Below are positions 1 to 8,377 of a stretch of 64,000 nucleotides of DNA, piece by piece. Each line of letters begins with the position of its first letter. Positions within the stretch are counted from its first letter, which is position 1. The position numbers and the translations under genes are program-made. The notes beneath the pieces are model-generated. The model ran no database searches. It was not told the origin of the DNA and was given only the letters and a program-made list of their open reading frames with translations. The stretch lies in assembly GCF_010548275.1 (NCBI RefSeq), contig NZ_JAAGLT010000007.1, forward strand, positions 1-64,000, in the 5' to 3' direction. This DNA comes from Streptomyces sp. SID12488. Its GTDB lineage: Bacteria > Actinomycetota > Actinomycetes > Streptomycetales > Streptomycetaceae.

Positions 1-1406
1 CGGCGGCGACCGCGCGTCGTACGCGCCGGACGCTCGCGCTCCACCGGCGGCGCGGCGGCAGCCGCCGGGCCGGAGGAGTGGCCGGAACGGCCGCCGCGAC
101 CGCGCGGGCCACCGCGTCCACCCGTCTCGCCGAGGTCTTCGACCTCCTCGGCGCCCAGGCCGGCCCGCGTGCGCTCCGAGCGCGGCAGGACACCCTTGGT
201 ACCGACCGGGATGCTCAGTTCCTCGAACAGGTGCGGAGACGTGGAGTACGTCTCCGGCGGGTCGTTGAACTTCAGCTCCAGCGCCTTGTTGATCAGCTGC
301 CAGCGCGGGATGTCGTCCCAGTCGACCAGCGTGATCGCGATGCCCTTGGCACCCGCGCGGCCCGTACGGCCGATGCGGTGCAGATAGGTCTTCTCCTCTT
401 CGGGAGACTGGTAGTTGATGACGTGCGTGACGCCCTCGACGTCGATACCGCGCGCGGCCACGTCCGTGCAGACGAGGACGTCGACCTTGCCGTTGCGGAA
501 GGCGCGCAGCGCCTGCTCGCGGGCACCCTGACCGAGGTCGCCGTGGACGGCGCCGGAGGCGAAACCGCGCTGCGCGAGCTGGTCGGCGAGATCGGCCGCC
601 GTGCGCTTGGTACGGCAGAAGACCATGGCCAGTCCCCGGCCGTCGGCCTGCAGTATCCGCGCCACCAGTTCGGGCTTGTCCATGTTGTGCGCGCGGTAGA
701 CGTACTGCGCGGTGTTCGCGACCGTCTTGCCCGCGTCGTCCGGCTCGGACGCGCGGATGTGCGTGGGCTGCGACATGTAGCGCCGCGCCAGACCGATGAC
801 CGCGCCCGGCATGGTCGCCGAGAACAGCATCGTCTGACGCCGGGGCGGCAGCATGTTCATGATCTTCTCGACGTCGGGCAGGAAGCCCAGGTCGAGCATC
901 TCGTCGGCCTCGTCGAGGACGAGCGCGCGGATGTGCTTGAGGTCGAGCTTCTTCTGGCCCGCGAGGTCGAGGAGACGGCCCGGGGTGCCGACGATGACGT
1001 CGACGCCCTTCTTGAGGGCCTCGACCTGCGGCTCGTACGCCCGGCCGCCGTAGATGGCGAGAACGCGCACGTTACGGACCTTGCCGGCCGTCAGCAGGTC
1101 ATTGGTCACCTGCTGGCACAGCTCGCGCGTCGGGACGACGACGAGGGCCTGCGGGGCGTCGGTGAGCTGCTCGGGCTTGGCGCGGCCGGCCTCGACGTCG
1201 GCGGGGACGGTCACGCGCTCGAGGAGCGGGAGACCGAAGCCGAGCGTCTTGCCCGTACCGGTCTTGGCCTGGCCGATGACGTCCGAGCCGCTGAGGGCGA
1301 CAGGGAGCGTCATCTCCTGGATGGGAAAGGGGGTGATGATGCCGACGGCTTCGAGCGCCTCGGCGGTCTCGGGCAGAATTCCGAGATCCCGGAAAGTCGT
1401 AGTCAG
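1..1406 (-). CDS. DEAD-box ATP-dependent RNA helicase (3' end outside window)
   Basis: This is an RNA helicase of the RhlE/DeaD class that unwinds RNA duplexes using ATP. In the reverse frame I read a Q-motif region (PFPIQEMTLP), Walker A AKTGTGKT near residue 48, DEAD (VLDEADE) near 164, SAT (LFSATMPG) near 193 and HRIGRTGRAG near 342. An Arg/Gly-rich tail then starts and continues past the window edge with no stop. The N-terminus should read (M)TTTFRDLGILP. No in-frame ATG or GTG lies just upstream, so I place the start at CTG 1406-1404, which has an AGAGG ribosome site seven bases before it. The ATT at 1412 is the alternative. The gene is divergent from the ferritin-like gene. Family call is firm; the start is not. 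Confidence 0.9.
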   Translation of the reverse strand, partial: MTTTFRDLGILPETAEALEAVGIITPFPIQEMTLPVALSGSDVIGQAKTGTGKTLGFGLPLLERVTVPADVEAGRAKPEQLTDAPQALVVVPTRELCQQVTNDLLTAGKVRNVRVLAIYGGRAYEPQVEALKKGVDVIVGTPGRLLDLAGQKKLDLKHIRALVLDEADEMLDLGFLPDVEKIMNMLPPRRQTMLFSATMPGAVIGLARRYMSQPTHIRASEPDDAGKTVANTAQYVYRAHNMDKPELVARILQADGRGLAMVFCRTKRTAADLADQLAQRGFASGAVHGDLGQGAREQALRAFRNGKVDVLVCTDVAARGIDVEGVTHVINYQSPEEEKTYLHRIGRTGRAGAKGIAITLVDWDDIPRWQLINKALELKFNDPPETYSTSPHLFEELSIPVGTKGVLPRSERTRAGLGAEEVEDLGETGGRGGPRGRGGRSGHSSGPAAAAAPPVERERPARTTRGRR

Positions 1407-1792
1407 GGCAATGCCTCTTCTGTGTACGCGGTGCGAGGCGAGCGCGGGGGTCGTGTCGGGACCGGGCCGAGAACATCGGCCGCCTCACGGGCGGGCCGAG
1501 TGGCACGGGACCACTGCCGACGCTCGAGCGCTCGTACCGCTGAGGGTCTCTCCGAACTCCGTACGCATCGTGCCGTACAGGTGAGGAGAGCTGTCGGGTC
1601 GGAGCCGATCGGGCCACCGACCGGGCATCCTCATTCATGTGGCCCGCCGAGCTACGTCTTTCAACTCAGTGAGCGCAATACCACCATACCCCGGAATCGC
1701 GCACATGCGATGGCCGATTCGGTCACGTAGTGGTCGTCACACTGATTGAGCAGGGCCTTCCGCCTTGTGGCCAGCGGGCTATTGTGCGCTTC
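1407..1792. other. Intergenic region between divergent helicase and ferritin-like genes
   Basis: About 385 bp with no convincing gene. It lies between two divergent start sites, so it should hold both promoters and the helicase leader. Open frames run through it on both strands, but they lack ribosome sites and recognisable protein sequence. I found no clear sigma consensus or strong hairpin. Confidence 0.5.
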
Positions 1793-2575
1793 ATGACGAC
1801 GCCTGACAATGCCTCCGGTACCTCCGCGACCCCCGACGAAAGCACGGCAGGGAGCGCGGCCGACGCCGCTCCCGCACTCACCGGAATCGCCGCCCAGGAC
1901 TGGGCACAGGCCGCCACCGACCCGCAGTACCGTGCCGCGGTCGTGGACCTGCTCGGCGCGCTCGCGTACGGCGAACTGGCCGCGTTCGAGCGGCTCGCCG
2001 AGGACGCCAAGCTGGCGCCGACGCTCGTCGACAAGTCGGAACTGGCCAAGATGGCGTCGGCGGAGTTCCACCACTTCGAGCAGATCAGGAACCGGCTCAC
2101 GGAGATCGGCGCCGACGCGGGCCAGGCGATGGAGCCGTTCGTCGCCGCGCTCGACGGCTTCCACAAGCAGACGGCTCCCTCCGACTGGCTGGAGGGACTC
2201 GTCAAGGCGTACGTCGGTGACTCGATCGCCAGCGACTTCTACCGAGAGGTCGCGGCCCGCCTCGACTCGGACACCCGGCAGCTGGTGCTCGCGGTCCTCG
2301 ACGACACCGGGCACGCGAGCTTCGCCATCGAGAAGGTGCGCGCGGCGATCGACGCGGAGCCGCGTGTGGGCGGGCGACTCGCACTGTGGGCGCGGCGGCT
2401 GATGGGCGAGGCACTGTCACAGTCGCAGCGGGTCGTGGCCGACCGGGACGCGCTGTCCACGATGCTCGTCGGCGGCGTCGCGGACGGGTTCGACCTCGCG
2501 GAGGTCGGCCGGATGTTCTCCCGGATCACCGAGGCGCACACGAAGCGGATGGCTGCGTTGGGCCTGGCCGCGTAG
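1793..2575 (+). CDS. Ferritin-like fold protein (MiaE-like hydroxylase superfamily)
   Basis: A soluble 260-residue protein, mostly helical, with an Ala/Ser/Thr-rich N-terminal 35 residues. A helix near residue 90 carries the ExxH-type metal motif of ferritin-like proteins (AEFHHFEQI), and an E-rich helix precedes it. Actinobacterial homologues are called ferritin-like fold-containing proteins, sometimes tRNA hydroxylase-like; the substrate is unknown. I chose ATG 1793 (MTTPDNASG) because upstream in-frame codons give non-protein-like sequence. It is divergent from the RNA helicase. Family call is reasonable, function open. Confidence 0.8.
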   Translation: MTTPDNASGTSATPDESTAGSAADAAPALTGIAAQDWAQAATDPQYRAAVVDLLGALAYGELAAFERLAEDAKLAPTLVDKSELAKMASAEFHHFEQIRNRLTEIGADAGQAMEPFVAALDGFHKQTAPSDWLEGLVKAYVGDSIASDFYREVAARLDSDTRQLVLAVLDDTGHASFAIEKVRAAIDAEPRVGGRLALWARRLMGEALSQSQRVVADRDALSTMLVGGVADGFDLAEVGRMFSRITEAHTKRMAALGLAA

Positions 2576-2595
2576 TTGTCTTTGTCCGCGGGTCC

Positions 2596-2660
2596 GCTGT
2601 GGCTGGTCGCGCCCGCGCGGCGGAGCCGTACATGTCACAGCCCCGCGCCCCTTCAGGGGC
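2596..2660. repeat. Streptomyces-type intergenic repeat with hairpin
   Basis: The stretch starting GCTGTGGCTGGTCGCGCC and ending near CGCGCCCCTTCAGGGG resembles a short element scattered between genes in Streptomyces genomes. It lies between two convergent genes and can fold at CCCCTTCAGGGG. Only one copy of this family was seen in the window, so the repeat status rests on memory of the genus. Confidence 0.45.
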
Positions 2661-2667
2661 CCTGCGG

Positions 2668-2937
2668 CTACGCCGTCGCCGATGACCGGTGGAGTCTGCC
2701 CTTAGGGCGGAGCAGCAGGGAGAGGGAGGCGGCGGAGACGGCCGCCGCGCCCAGCAGGATCAGCACGAAGTGGCCGGAACTCAGCGCGCTGTGTGTGATC
2801 AAGGCGCCGAAAAGGGCTCCGGCCGCACCGGTCGACAGGACCAGCGGGCGTGCGGGGAGGCGGTCGGGCAGCCGACGGGCCGCCGCCCATGCCAGCGCGA
2901 GGCCGAGGATCGCGGAGCCGAGTGCTTCCAAGAACAT
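2668..2937 (-). CDS. Small membrane protein, three hydrophobic segments
   Basis: An 89-residue protein starting MFLEALGSAILG. Hydrophobic stretches lie at about residues 4-20, 32-47 and 54-75, with a basic linker (RRLPDRLPARP) between the first two and a basic C-terminus (RPKGRLHRSS). It looks like a small integral membrane protein conserved in position in Streptomyces; I recognise no functional motif. It converges on the ferritin-like gene. Confidence 0.7.
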   Translation of the reverse strand: MFLEALGSAILGLALAWAAARRLPDRLPARPLVLSTGAAGALFGALITHSALSSGHFVLILLGAAAVSAASLSLLLRPKGRLHRSSATA

Positions 2938-3066
2938 GTCGGGGTCCCTCCCACAGCCTGCCTGCGCGTGACGTTCTCAGCCCGTCATACCCGTGACCTG
3001 CGCAGGGCAACCCACTTGTAAGGGTGACGTGTGGTCAACCTGTGAATACGGCATGCGCGAGAACGC

Positions 3067-3111
3067 GGGTGGGGCCCGGCGGTTCGTCGTTCGAACCGCC
3101 GGGCCCCACCC
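3067..3111. terminator. Long perfect hairpin after the DUF3107 gene
   Basis: Arms 3067-3086 and 3092-3111 pair perfectly over 20 bases with a five-base loop. It sits 20 bases past the stop of the minus-strand DUF3107 gene. No T-run follows on either strand, as is common for Streptomyces terminators. Confidence 0.75.
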
Positions 3112-3130
3112 ATATGTGTCCCTACGTGTC

Positions 3131-3358
3131 CTACAGCGCGCTGAAGCCCACCTTGCGGACCGTCGGCTCGCCCAGCTCGACGTACGCGAGACGGTCTGCG
3201 GGGACCAGGACCTTGCGGCCGTGGTCGTCCACGAGGCTCAGCAGCGCCGACTTGCCGGCCAGGGCCTCGGATACGGCCCGCTCGACCTCCTCGGCGCTCT
3301 GACCGCTCTCCAGAACGATCTCGCGGGGCGCGTGCTGCACGCCGATCTTGACCTCCAC
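3131..3358 (-). CDS. DUF3107 family protein
   Basis: A 75-residue protein beginning (M)EVKIGVQHAPREIVLE and containing VDDHGRKVLVP and RLAYVELGEP, the hallmarks of DUF3107, a short actinobacterial family of unknown function. I chose GTG 3358 rather than the longer frame from 3415 because GGAGGGAC lies just upstream at ribosome-site distance and family members begin at EVKIG. Two minus-strand neighbours flank it, a TetR regulator upstream and a small membrane protein downstream, and a strong hairpin follows. Confidence 0.85.
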   Translation of the reverse strand: MEVKIGVQHAPREIVLESGQSAEEVERAVSEALAGKSALLSLVDDHGRKVLVPADRLAYVELGEPTVRKVGFSAL

Positions 3359-3493
3359 GGCTATGTCCCTCCGACGGTCAGTGAAGTGCGCGGGCGTCCG
3401 CGCCGTACCCAGCACACATTAGCCCGGTGAGGGGACGTACATGTTCCGCCCGGGAACGCCAGGAGCGAACAGCCGACGGGAACAAACGGGCGG

Positions 3494-4135
3494 TCAGTGC
3501 TGCTCGGTGCCGTGCAGCGGGAAACCGGCGATGCCGCGCCAGGCCAGCGAGGCCAGCAACTGGACCGCCTGATCACGCGGGACACTGCGGTCGCTGTGCA
3601 GCCAGGACCGCGCCACCACCTGGGAGAGACCACCCAGACCGGAGGCCAGCAGCATCGACTCCGAGGGCGAGAGGCCGGTGTCCTCGGCGATGACCTCGGA
3701 GATCGCCTCCGCGCACTCGTTCGTCACCTTGTCGACACGCTCGCGCACGGCGGGCTCGTTCGTCAGGTCGGACTCGAAGACCAGGCGGAAGGCTCCGCCG
3801 TCGTCCTCCACGTACGCGAAATACGCGTCCATCGTCGCCCGGACGCGCTGCTTGTTGTCGGAGGTCGAGGCCAGGGCCGCGCGGACCGACGCGATCAGGG
3901 CCTCGCAGTGCTGGTCCAGCAGGGCCAGGTAGAGGTCGAGCTTGCCCGGGAAGTGCTGGTAGAGCACCGGCTTGCTGACGCCGGCCCGTTCGGCGATGTC
4001 GTCCATCGCGGCGGAGTGGTAGCCCTGCGCCACGAACACTTCCTGGGCGGCGCCCAGCAGCTGGTTCCGTCGGGCGCGACGCGGCAACCGCGTGCCCCGC
4101 GGGCGTGCCGCCTCAGTTTGCTCGATGGCTGTCAC
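3494..4135 (-). CDS. TetR-family transcriptional regulator
   Basis: An N-terminal TetR helix-turn-helix is clear: RRNQLLGAAQEVFVAQGY, then DDIAERAGVSKPVLYQHF at about residues 45-62. The rest is a helical ligand-binding and dimerisation domain of about 150 residues. GTG 4135 follows TTGGGAGG and gives (M)TAIEQTEAARPRG; ATG 4153 would add six residues. The ligand is not evident. With no divergent partner gene the likely targets are itself or the nearby DUF3107 and membrane protein genes. Confidence 0.88.
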   Translation of the reverse strand: MTAIEQTEAARPRGTRLPRRARRNQLLGAAQEVFVAQGYHSAAMDDIAERAGVSKPVLYQHFPGKLDLYLALLDQHCEALIASVRAALASTSDNKQRVRATMDAYFAYVEDDGGAFRLVFESDLTNEPAVRERVDKVTNECAEAISEVIAEDTGLSPSESMLLASGLGGLSQVVARSWLHSDRSVPRDQAVQLLASLAWRGIAGFPLHGTEQH

Positions 4136-4308
4136 GCCGCCTCCCAATTTCATTCACATGCGGTGTGCGCCGCGCCGCCATCGTACTTTTCGGTAACCCT
4201 CGTGTGCGCGGTGCGAGCACAGAAATTCCTCGACCGAGCGACTGTATGTTCCGGGCTATCCGCTCAAATGGCAACAAATCCTGCGCTCGGTATGGAGTGT
4301 GGTGACGG

Positions 4309-4524
4309 CTAGCGGTAGTCGTCCTCGTCCAGATTCACGACGCGGGCCTGTTCCGCGAGATCGGCCTCACTCGCGCGGTCCGTGTTCTCGCCGGTCAGTG
4401 GGGCGTCGTGCTGCGGGGTGATGTCCGTGCGCTGCTCGGCGGTGTCGGCCTCGGGGGCTTCGACGTCGAACTCGGCGCTGTCCTCGCCCTCGTAGTCCTC
4501 GGGGTCGGTGGGGTCGACGGCCAT
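4309..4524 (-). CDS. Small acidic protein of unknown function
   Basis: A 71-residue, strongly acidic protein (MAVDPTDPEDYEGEDSAEF at the N-terminus, NLDEDDYR at the end) with no Cys, predicted signal or hydrophobic stretch. It is probably intrinsically disordered. A GGGAAGGGAGCCC ribosome site precedes the ATG. Its position upstream of the TetR gene and divergent from the hydrolase is typical of Streptomyces; I do not recognise a function. Confidence 0.65.
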   Translation of the reverse strand: MAVDPTDPEDYEGEDSAEFDVEAPEADTAEQRTDITPQHDAPLTGENTDRASEADLAEQARVVNLDEDDYR

Positions 4525-4691
4525 GCTGGGCTCCCTTCCCGGGGGTGCGGTTCCACTGCGGGTGCCCTGTTACGAGCGTAGGAGACACGGGATCGAGATG
4601 CCAGGCGATCGGAGTGCCAGGCGATCGGGATTACCGGCCCTGTGATGCCGAACACACGAGCCACTGCGTGATCGTCTCGTAACATTGCCGC

Positions 4692-5720
4692 ATGTCTTCG
4701 ACCGAGCCGCCGTACATGCCGGCCACCAACGTGCTTCCGAAGGTGGCGCCCGTCAGGGTCGCTGAGGGCGAGCGGCTGCGCTCGGTCGGTCTGCCGGGGA
4801 TCACCCTGACCGTGCGGTCGAGGCCCCCCGCGCGCGAGGGACTGCCGCCCGCGCTGTACGTCCATGGCCTGGGCGGTTCCTCGCAGAACTGGTCGGCGCT
4901 CATGCAGCTCCAGGACGAGCTCGTCGACAGCGAGGCGCTCGACCTGCCGGGCTTCGGCGACTCCCCGCCGCCGGACGACGGCGACTACTCGGTCACCGGG
5001 CACGCGCGTGCCGTCATCCGCTATCTCGATGCCTCCGGGCGCGGGCCTGTGCACCTGTTCGGCAACTCGCTGGGCGGTGCGGTCTCGACCCGCGTCGCGG
5101 CGGTGCGGCCCGACCTCGTCAGGACGCTCACGCTCGTCTCGCCCGCGCTGCCGGAGATCCGCGTGCAGCGCAACGCGGTGCCGACCGGGCTCCTCGCCCT
5201 GCCCGGTGTGGCCCGCCTGTTCACCCGGTTGACCGCGGAGTGGAGCGCCGAACAGCGCGTCCGCGGGGTCACGGCCCTCTGTTACGGGGATCCTGGGCAG
5301 GTGACGCCCGAGGGATTCCGCAACGCGGTCGAGGAGATGGAGAGACGGCTGCAACTGCCGTACTTCTGGGACGCGATGGCGCGTTCCGCGCGCGGGATCG
5401 TGAACGCGTACACGCTCGGCGGACAGCACGGGCTGTGGCGCCAGGCCGAGCGTGTGCTCGCGCCGACGCTCCTTGTCTACGGCGGCCGGGACCAACTCGT
5501 CTCCTACCGAATGGCCCAGCGCGCAGCGCGCACCTTCCGCGACTCGCGGCTGCTCTCGTTGCCCGACGCCGGGCACGTGGCGATGATGGAGTACCCGGAG
5601 ACGGTCGCGTCGGCGTTCCGTGAACTGCTCGAGGACACAGGTTTGTTGAAGGCGAATGCCGGTACTGTGACAGCGAGGACCGTCGGCAGCCGGGCCGACG
5701 CCGCGAACGCTGGGAGCTGA
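4692..5720 (+). CDS. Alpha/beta hydrolase
   Basis: A 342-residue alpha/beta-fold hydrolase. I see the oxyanion HG turn (YVHGLGGSSQNW) near residue 57, the nucleophile elbow GNSLGG with Ser at about 125, a late acid in YGGRDQLVS and the His of DAGHVAMMEYP. The C-terminal ~25 residues are a loose tail. It resembles esterase/lipase or C-C-bond hydrolases; substrate unknown. The DUF3152 gene starts eight bases later, so the two are probably cotranscribed. Confidence 0.87.
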   Translation: MSSTEPPYMPATNVLPKVAPVRVAEGERLRSVGLPGITLTVRSRPPAREGLPPALYVHGLGGSSQNWSALMQLQDELVDSEALDLPGFGDSPPPDDGDYSVTGHARAVIRYLDASGRGPVHLFGNSLGGAVSTRVAAVRPDLVRTLTLVSPALPEIRVQRNAVPTGLLALPGVARLFTRLTAEWSAEQRVRGVTALCYGDPGQVTPEGFRNAVEEMERRLQLPYFWDAMARSARGIVNAYTLGGQHGLWRQAERVLAPTLLVYGGRDQLVSYRMAQRAARTFRDSRLLSLPDAGHVAMMEYPETVASAFRELLEDTGLLKANAGTVTARTVGSRADAANAGS

Positions 5721-5728
5721 GACGCGAG

Positions 5729-7015
5729 GTGGGACGTCACAGCCGCCGCGGGCGAACCGGCGGCAGCGCGAGTACAGGCGGCTCGGCGAACATCCCCGTG
5801 GTTCCGCAGGGGAAGCAACCCCAACAGGGGCAGGGCGCACCCCGTTTCACCGTTCCTGACGGCACGCCCGCTCATGGGTTCCCGCGCCTCCCCGAGGGCA
5901 CGCCCGCTCACGGCTTTCCCCGTGTCCGGGGAAGCGGGCACCCCGAGCAGCGCGAAACCGGCGGTGGCTGGGGCGAGTTCGGCGGGCGGCCCGGAGCCGG
6001 TCCCGCCATACCGCGTCAGCGTCCCGTGCCTCCGCACGCTTCCGGGCCCAGGCAGGCGTACGTCGACGCCTTCGACGGAGCGGGCCGGCCCGGTGTCGCA
6101 GTCGAGGACGTAGGCCCCTTCTCGCCCCGCGCCCGGACATCGCACCCCGCCGACACGTACGCCCCGGCCGCCGAGGTGGCCGTCAAGGGCAAGGGCGGCA
6201 AGGGCCGGGCGTTCACCGGGATCGCGGCTGCCGCCGTCACCACCGTGCTGGCGGTCGTCGTGGCCGGACAGGTCACCCAGGGCCAGGACGACGTCGGCGG
6301 TGTGCGGACACAGACCGCGATCGGCTCGGGCCAGGACGTCCAGGGCTCCGGGGACTCCGCGGCGCGCGTCGACGGCGTCCCCGCCGCGTCCGACGCGCCG
6401 GCCGAGGCGACGACACTGACGTACGACCAGAAGATGGCCAGGACGTACGCGCTCGGGGCGGCCCTCAAGGGCTCGGGGAAGTTCGACGCGATCCGCGGGT
6501 TCGCCAAGGCGCCGGGGGCGGGGCGGAAGTACACCTACCGGGTGGATGTCGAGCAGGGCCTCGGGCTCGACGGGGGGTTGTTCGCGCAGGCCGTGCAGAA
6601 GACGCTCAACGACAGGCGAAGCTGGGCGCACAACGGGGGTCGTACGTTCGAGCGGATCTCCTCCGGCAAGCCCGACTTCGTGATCACCCTGGCGAGCCCC
6701 GGCACCACCGCTTTCTGGTGCGCCAAGTCCGGTCTCGACACCACCGAGGACAACGTGTCCTGCGACTCGGCCTCCACCGACCGCGTGATGATCAACGCCT
6801 ATCGATGGGCGCAGGGGTCCAAGACCTACGGCGACAAGATCTACGCGTACCGGCAGATGCTGATCAACCACGAGGTCGGCCATCGCCTCGGCTACGGTCA
6901 CGTGACCTGCGACAAGGACGGCGAACTCGCCCCGGTCATGCAGCAGCAGACCAAGTTCCTCGACCATGACGGGATCCACTGCCGGGCCAACCCCTGGCCG
7001 TATCCGGGAAGTTGA
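5729..7015 (+). CDS. DUF3152 protein, metzincin-like zinc site, membrane-anchored
   Basis: The protein is 428 residues. The first ~155 are a low-complexity Gly/Pro/Arg region containing the repeated element GTPAHGFPR. One transmembrane helix follows (about 160-180, FTGIAAAAVTTVLAVVVAG), so the C-terminal half is extracytoplasmic. That half has the zinc-protease-type motif HEVGHRLGYGH near residue 381, which fits the metzincin pattern HExGHxxGxxH. DUF3152 is widespread in actinobacteria and its protease activity is, as far as I know, unproven. GTG 5729 is the start, eight bases after the hydrolase stop. Confidence 0.85.
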   Translation: MGRHSRRGRTGGSASTGGSANIPVVPQGKQPQQGQGAPRFTVPDGTPAHGFPRLPEGTPAHGFPRVRGSGHPEQRETGGGWGEFGGRPGAGPAIPRQRPVPPHASGPRQAYVDAFDGAGRPGVAVEDVGPFSPRARTSHPADTYAPAAEVAVKGKGGKGRAFTGIAAAAVTTVLAVVVAGQVTQGQDDVGGVRTQTAIGSGQDVQGSGDSAARVDGVPAASDAPAEATTLTYDQKMARTYALGAALKGSGKFDAIRGFAKAPGAGRKYTYRVDVEQGLGLDGGLFAQAVQKTLNDRRSWAHNGGRTFERISSGKPDFVITLASPGTTAFWCAKSGLDTTEDNVSCDSASTDRVMINAYRWAQGSKTYGDKIYAYRQMLINHEVGHRLGYGHVTCDKDGELAPVMQQQTKFLDHDGIHCRANPWPYPGS

Positions 7016-7035
7016 CACGCGGCTCAGGGGCCACG

Positions 7036-7085
7036 TTGACATGGGTGGAAAGTTCGTTCACATTTTTGCGCATGTGGTCTAGTCA
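7036..7085 (+). promoter_or_regulatory. Candidate housekeeping promoter(s) for the truncated peptide-binding gene
   Basis: TTGACA at 7036-7041 lies 17 bases before CACATT, and TTCACA at 7057-7062 lies 17 bases before TAGTCA at 7080-7085. Both resemble sigma-HrdB hexamers. Either could have driven the oligopeptide-transport operon whose remnant follows. Confidence 0.4.
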
Positions 7086-7334
7086 TGCTGTCCGTCGCGC
7101 CGCCATCGAGCTGGCGCTGATCGGCGTGACCCCGCTCTGTGTAGCCGACGTTCTCTGTCGCTGACACCTGCCCCCGCGCGTGTGTGTCGCGACGTTCGTC
7201 TTTGCCCTCACCAACTGACCTCCGCCATCGGCGGCGGTTCTCGACGGCCTGATGCGACCCGACGCCCGGGCAGACGTGTGTTCCTCCCGTCTCATTCCCC
7301 GTCATTCCGTCTCATCATTCGAGAGATCGTCTTC

Positions 7335-7519
7335 CTGACGCGCCAGCCGTCCGTCAGAGCGCGCCGCGTGGCAGCGGTGTCCGTCAGCCTTGTCCTGGCC
7401 GCGGGCGCCGCCGCGTGCGGTCCGAAGGACAACGATGCCAAGGGCGCGGGGAGCGGCGACTCCAAGCCGCAGAAGGGCGGCACGCTCACCGTCCTGAACT
7501 CCAACCCGCAGGACGACTT
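7335..7519 (+). pseudogene. Oligopeptide ABC transporter substrate-binding lipoprotein, 5' fragment
   Basis: The frame encodes a lipoprotein signal (VSLVLAAGAAAC, with the lipid-modified Cys) followed by PKDNDAKG and KGGTLTVLNSNPQDDF, the start of a family-5 peptide-binding protein of about 550 residues. After DDF the homology ends and the sequence becomes an ABC ATPase in another frame. The frame runs on as nonsense to 7736. The likely start is CTG 7335, which gives (M)TRQPSVRARR; an in-frame GTG lies far upstream at 7182. Only some 60 residues survive, so no binding protein can be made. Confidence 0.8.
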
Positions 7520-8154
7520 CGCTCGGGCGGATGCTGGTCGGGCTGCTGGAGCCGACGGCCGGCGAGGTGCGCTACGAGGGGCGCGTGCGGTCCGGGGTCG
7601 GCCCGGCCGTGCAGATGGTCTTCCAGGACCCGGTCTCCTCCCTCAACCCCCGCCGCGGCGCCGGCGAGTCGATCGCCGACCCGCTGCGGGCGCGCGGCGA
7701 GAACGACGAGATGCATGTGCGGGGGCGGGTGGGTGAGCTGCTGGAGCGTGTCGGGCTCGACTCGGCGCACCTCGACCGCTATCCACACGAGTTCAGCGGT
7801 GGCCAGCGCCAACGTGTGGGCATCGCGCGGGTGCTGGCCGCCGAACCACGCGTCATCGTCTGCGACGAGCCGGTCTCGGCGCTCGACGTCACGACCCAGG
7901 CCCAGGTGGTCGCCCTGCTCGGCGAGTTGCAGCGCGAACTCGGCCTCGCGCTGGTGTTCGTCGCCCACGACCTCGCCGTAGTACGCCAGGTCAGTGACCG
8001 CGTCGCGGTGATGCGGCGGGGACGGATCGTCGAGTCGGGCCCCGCGGACGAGGTGTATGACAACCCGCGGAACCCGTACACCCGGCAGCTGCTGGCCGCC
8101 GTACCCGCTCTCGACCCGGAGATCGCGGCCCGGCGCCGCACGGCCCGACAGTAG
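7519..8154 (+). pseudogene. Oligopeptide ABC transporter ATP-binding protein, 3' fragment
   Basis: The frame reads LGRMLVGLLEPTAGEV, then Q-loop VFQDPVSSLNPR, signature FSGGQRQRVGIAR, Walker B VIVCDEPVSALD, the H-loop VAHDL and the C-terminal NPRNPYTRQLLAAVP typical of OppF/DppF. The first third of the gene, including Walker A, is missing: the sequence enters just after the GKST step. An ATG at 7531 could allow about 207 residues to be made, but they could not bind ATP normally. It was presumably the last gene of a binding-protein/permease/permease/ATPase/ATPase operon. Confidence 0.82.
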
Positions 8155-8263
8155 TTGGCCCCGGCGTGACCGCACGAATGTTCGTAACCATGGGTGCGCG
8201 AATGATCTCTTAGCGCGAGGGAACGCCCGCCGCACGGGAAAGTTACGACCGTTCACCCCTTTT

Positions 8264-8297
8264 GGTGGTGCGACGGACAACCGTCCGTCGCACCACC
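8264..8297. terminator. Perfect 15-bp hairpin after the ABC remnant
   Basis: Arms 8264-8278 and 8283-8297 (GGTGGTGCGACGGAC and its complement) enclose an AACC loop. It is preceded by TTTT on the plus strand but not followed by a T-run. It probably ended the former transport operon, and it also lies 80 bases upstream of the glycosyltransferase start. Confidence 0.6.
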
Positions 8298-8377
8298 GTC
8301 ATGTCCGCATACGTTCGTCCCGCTGCGAGCCGCCGGGTCAACGGCGGCTCCTCATACGGGAGATCGGGGGTGTGCTC

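Noticed and set aside
78..1730. Long plus-strand open frame of 550 codons
   Set aside because: It is antisense to the clear DEAD-box helicase and has the Arg/Leu/Val-rich composition of a shadow frame in GC-rich DNA.
7182..7736. Single 184-residue protein from GTG 7182
   Set aside because: Its N-terminal 51 residues do not fit a lipoprotein signal and its C-terminal part is an out-of-frame reading of an ABC ATPase; it is better described as two pseudogene fragments.
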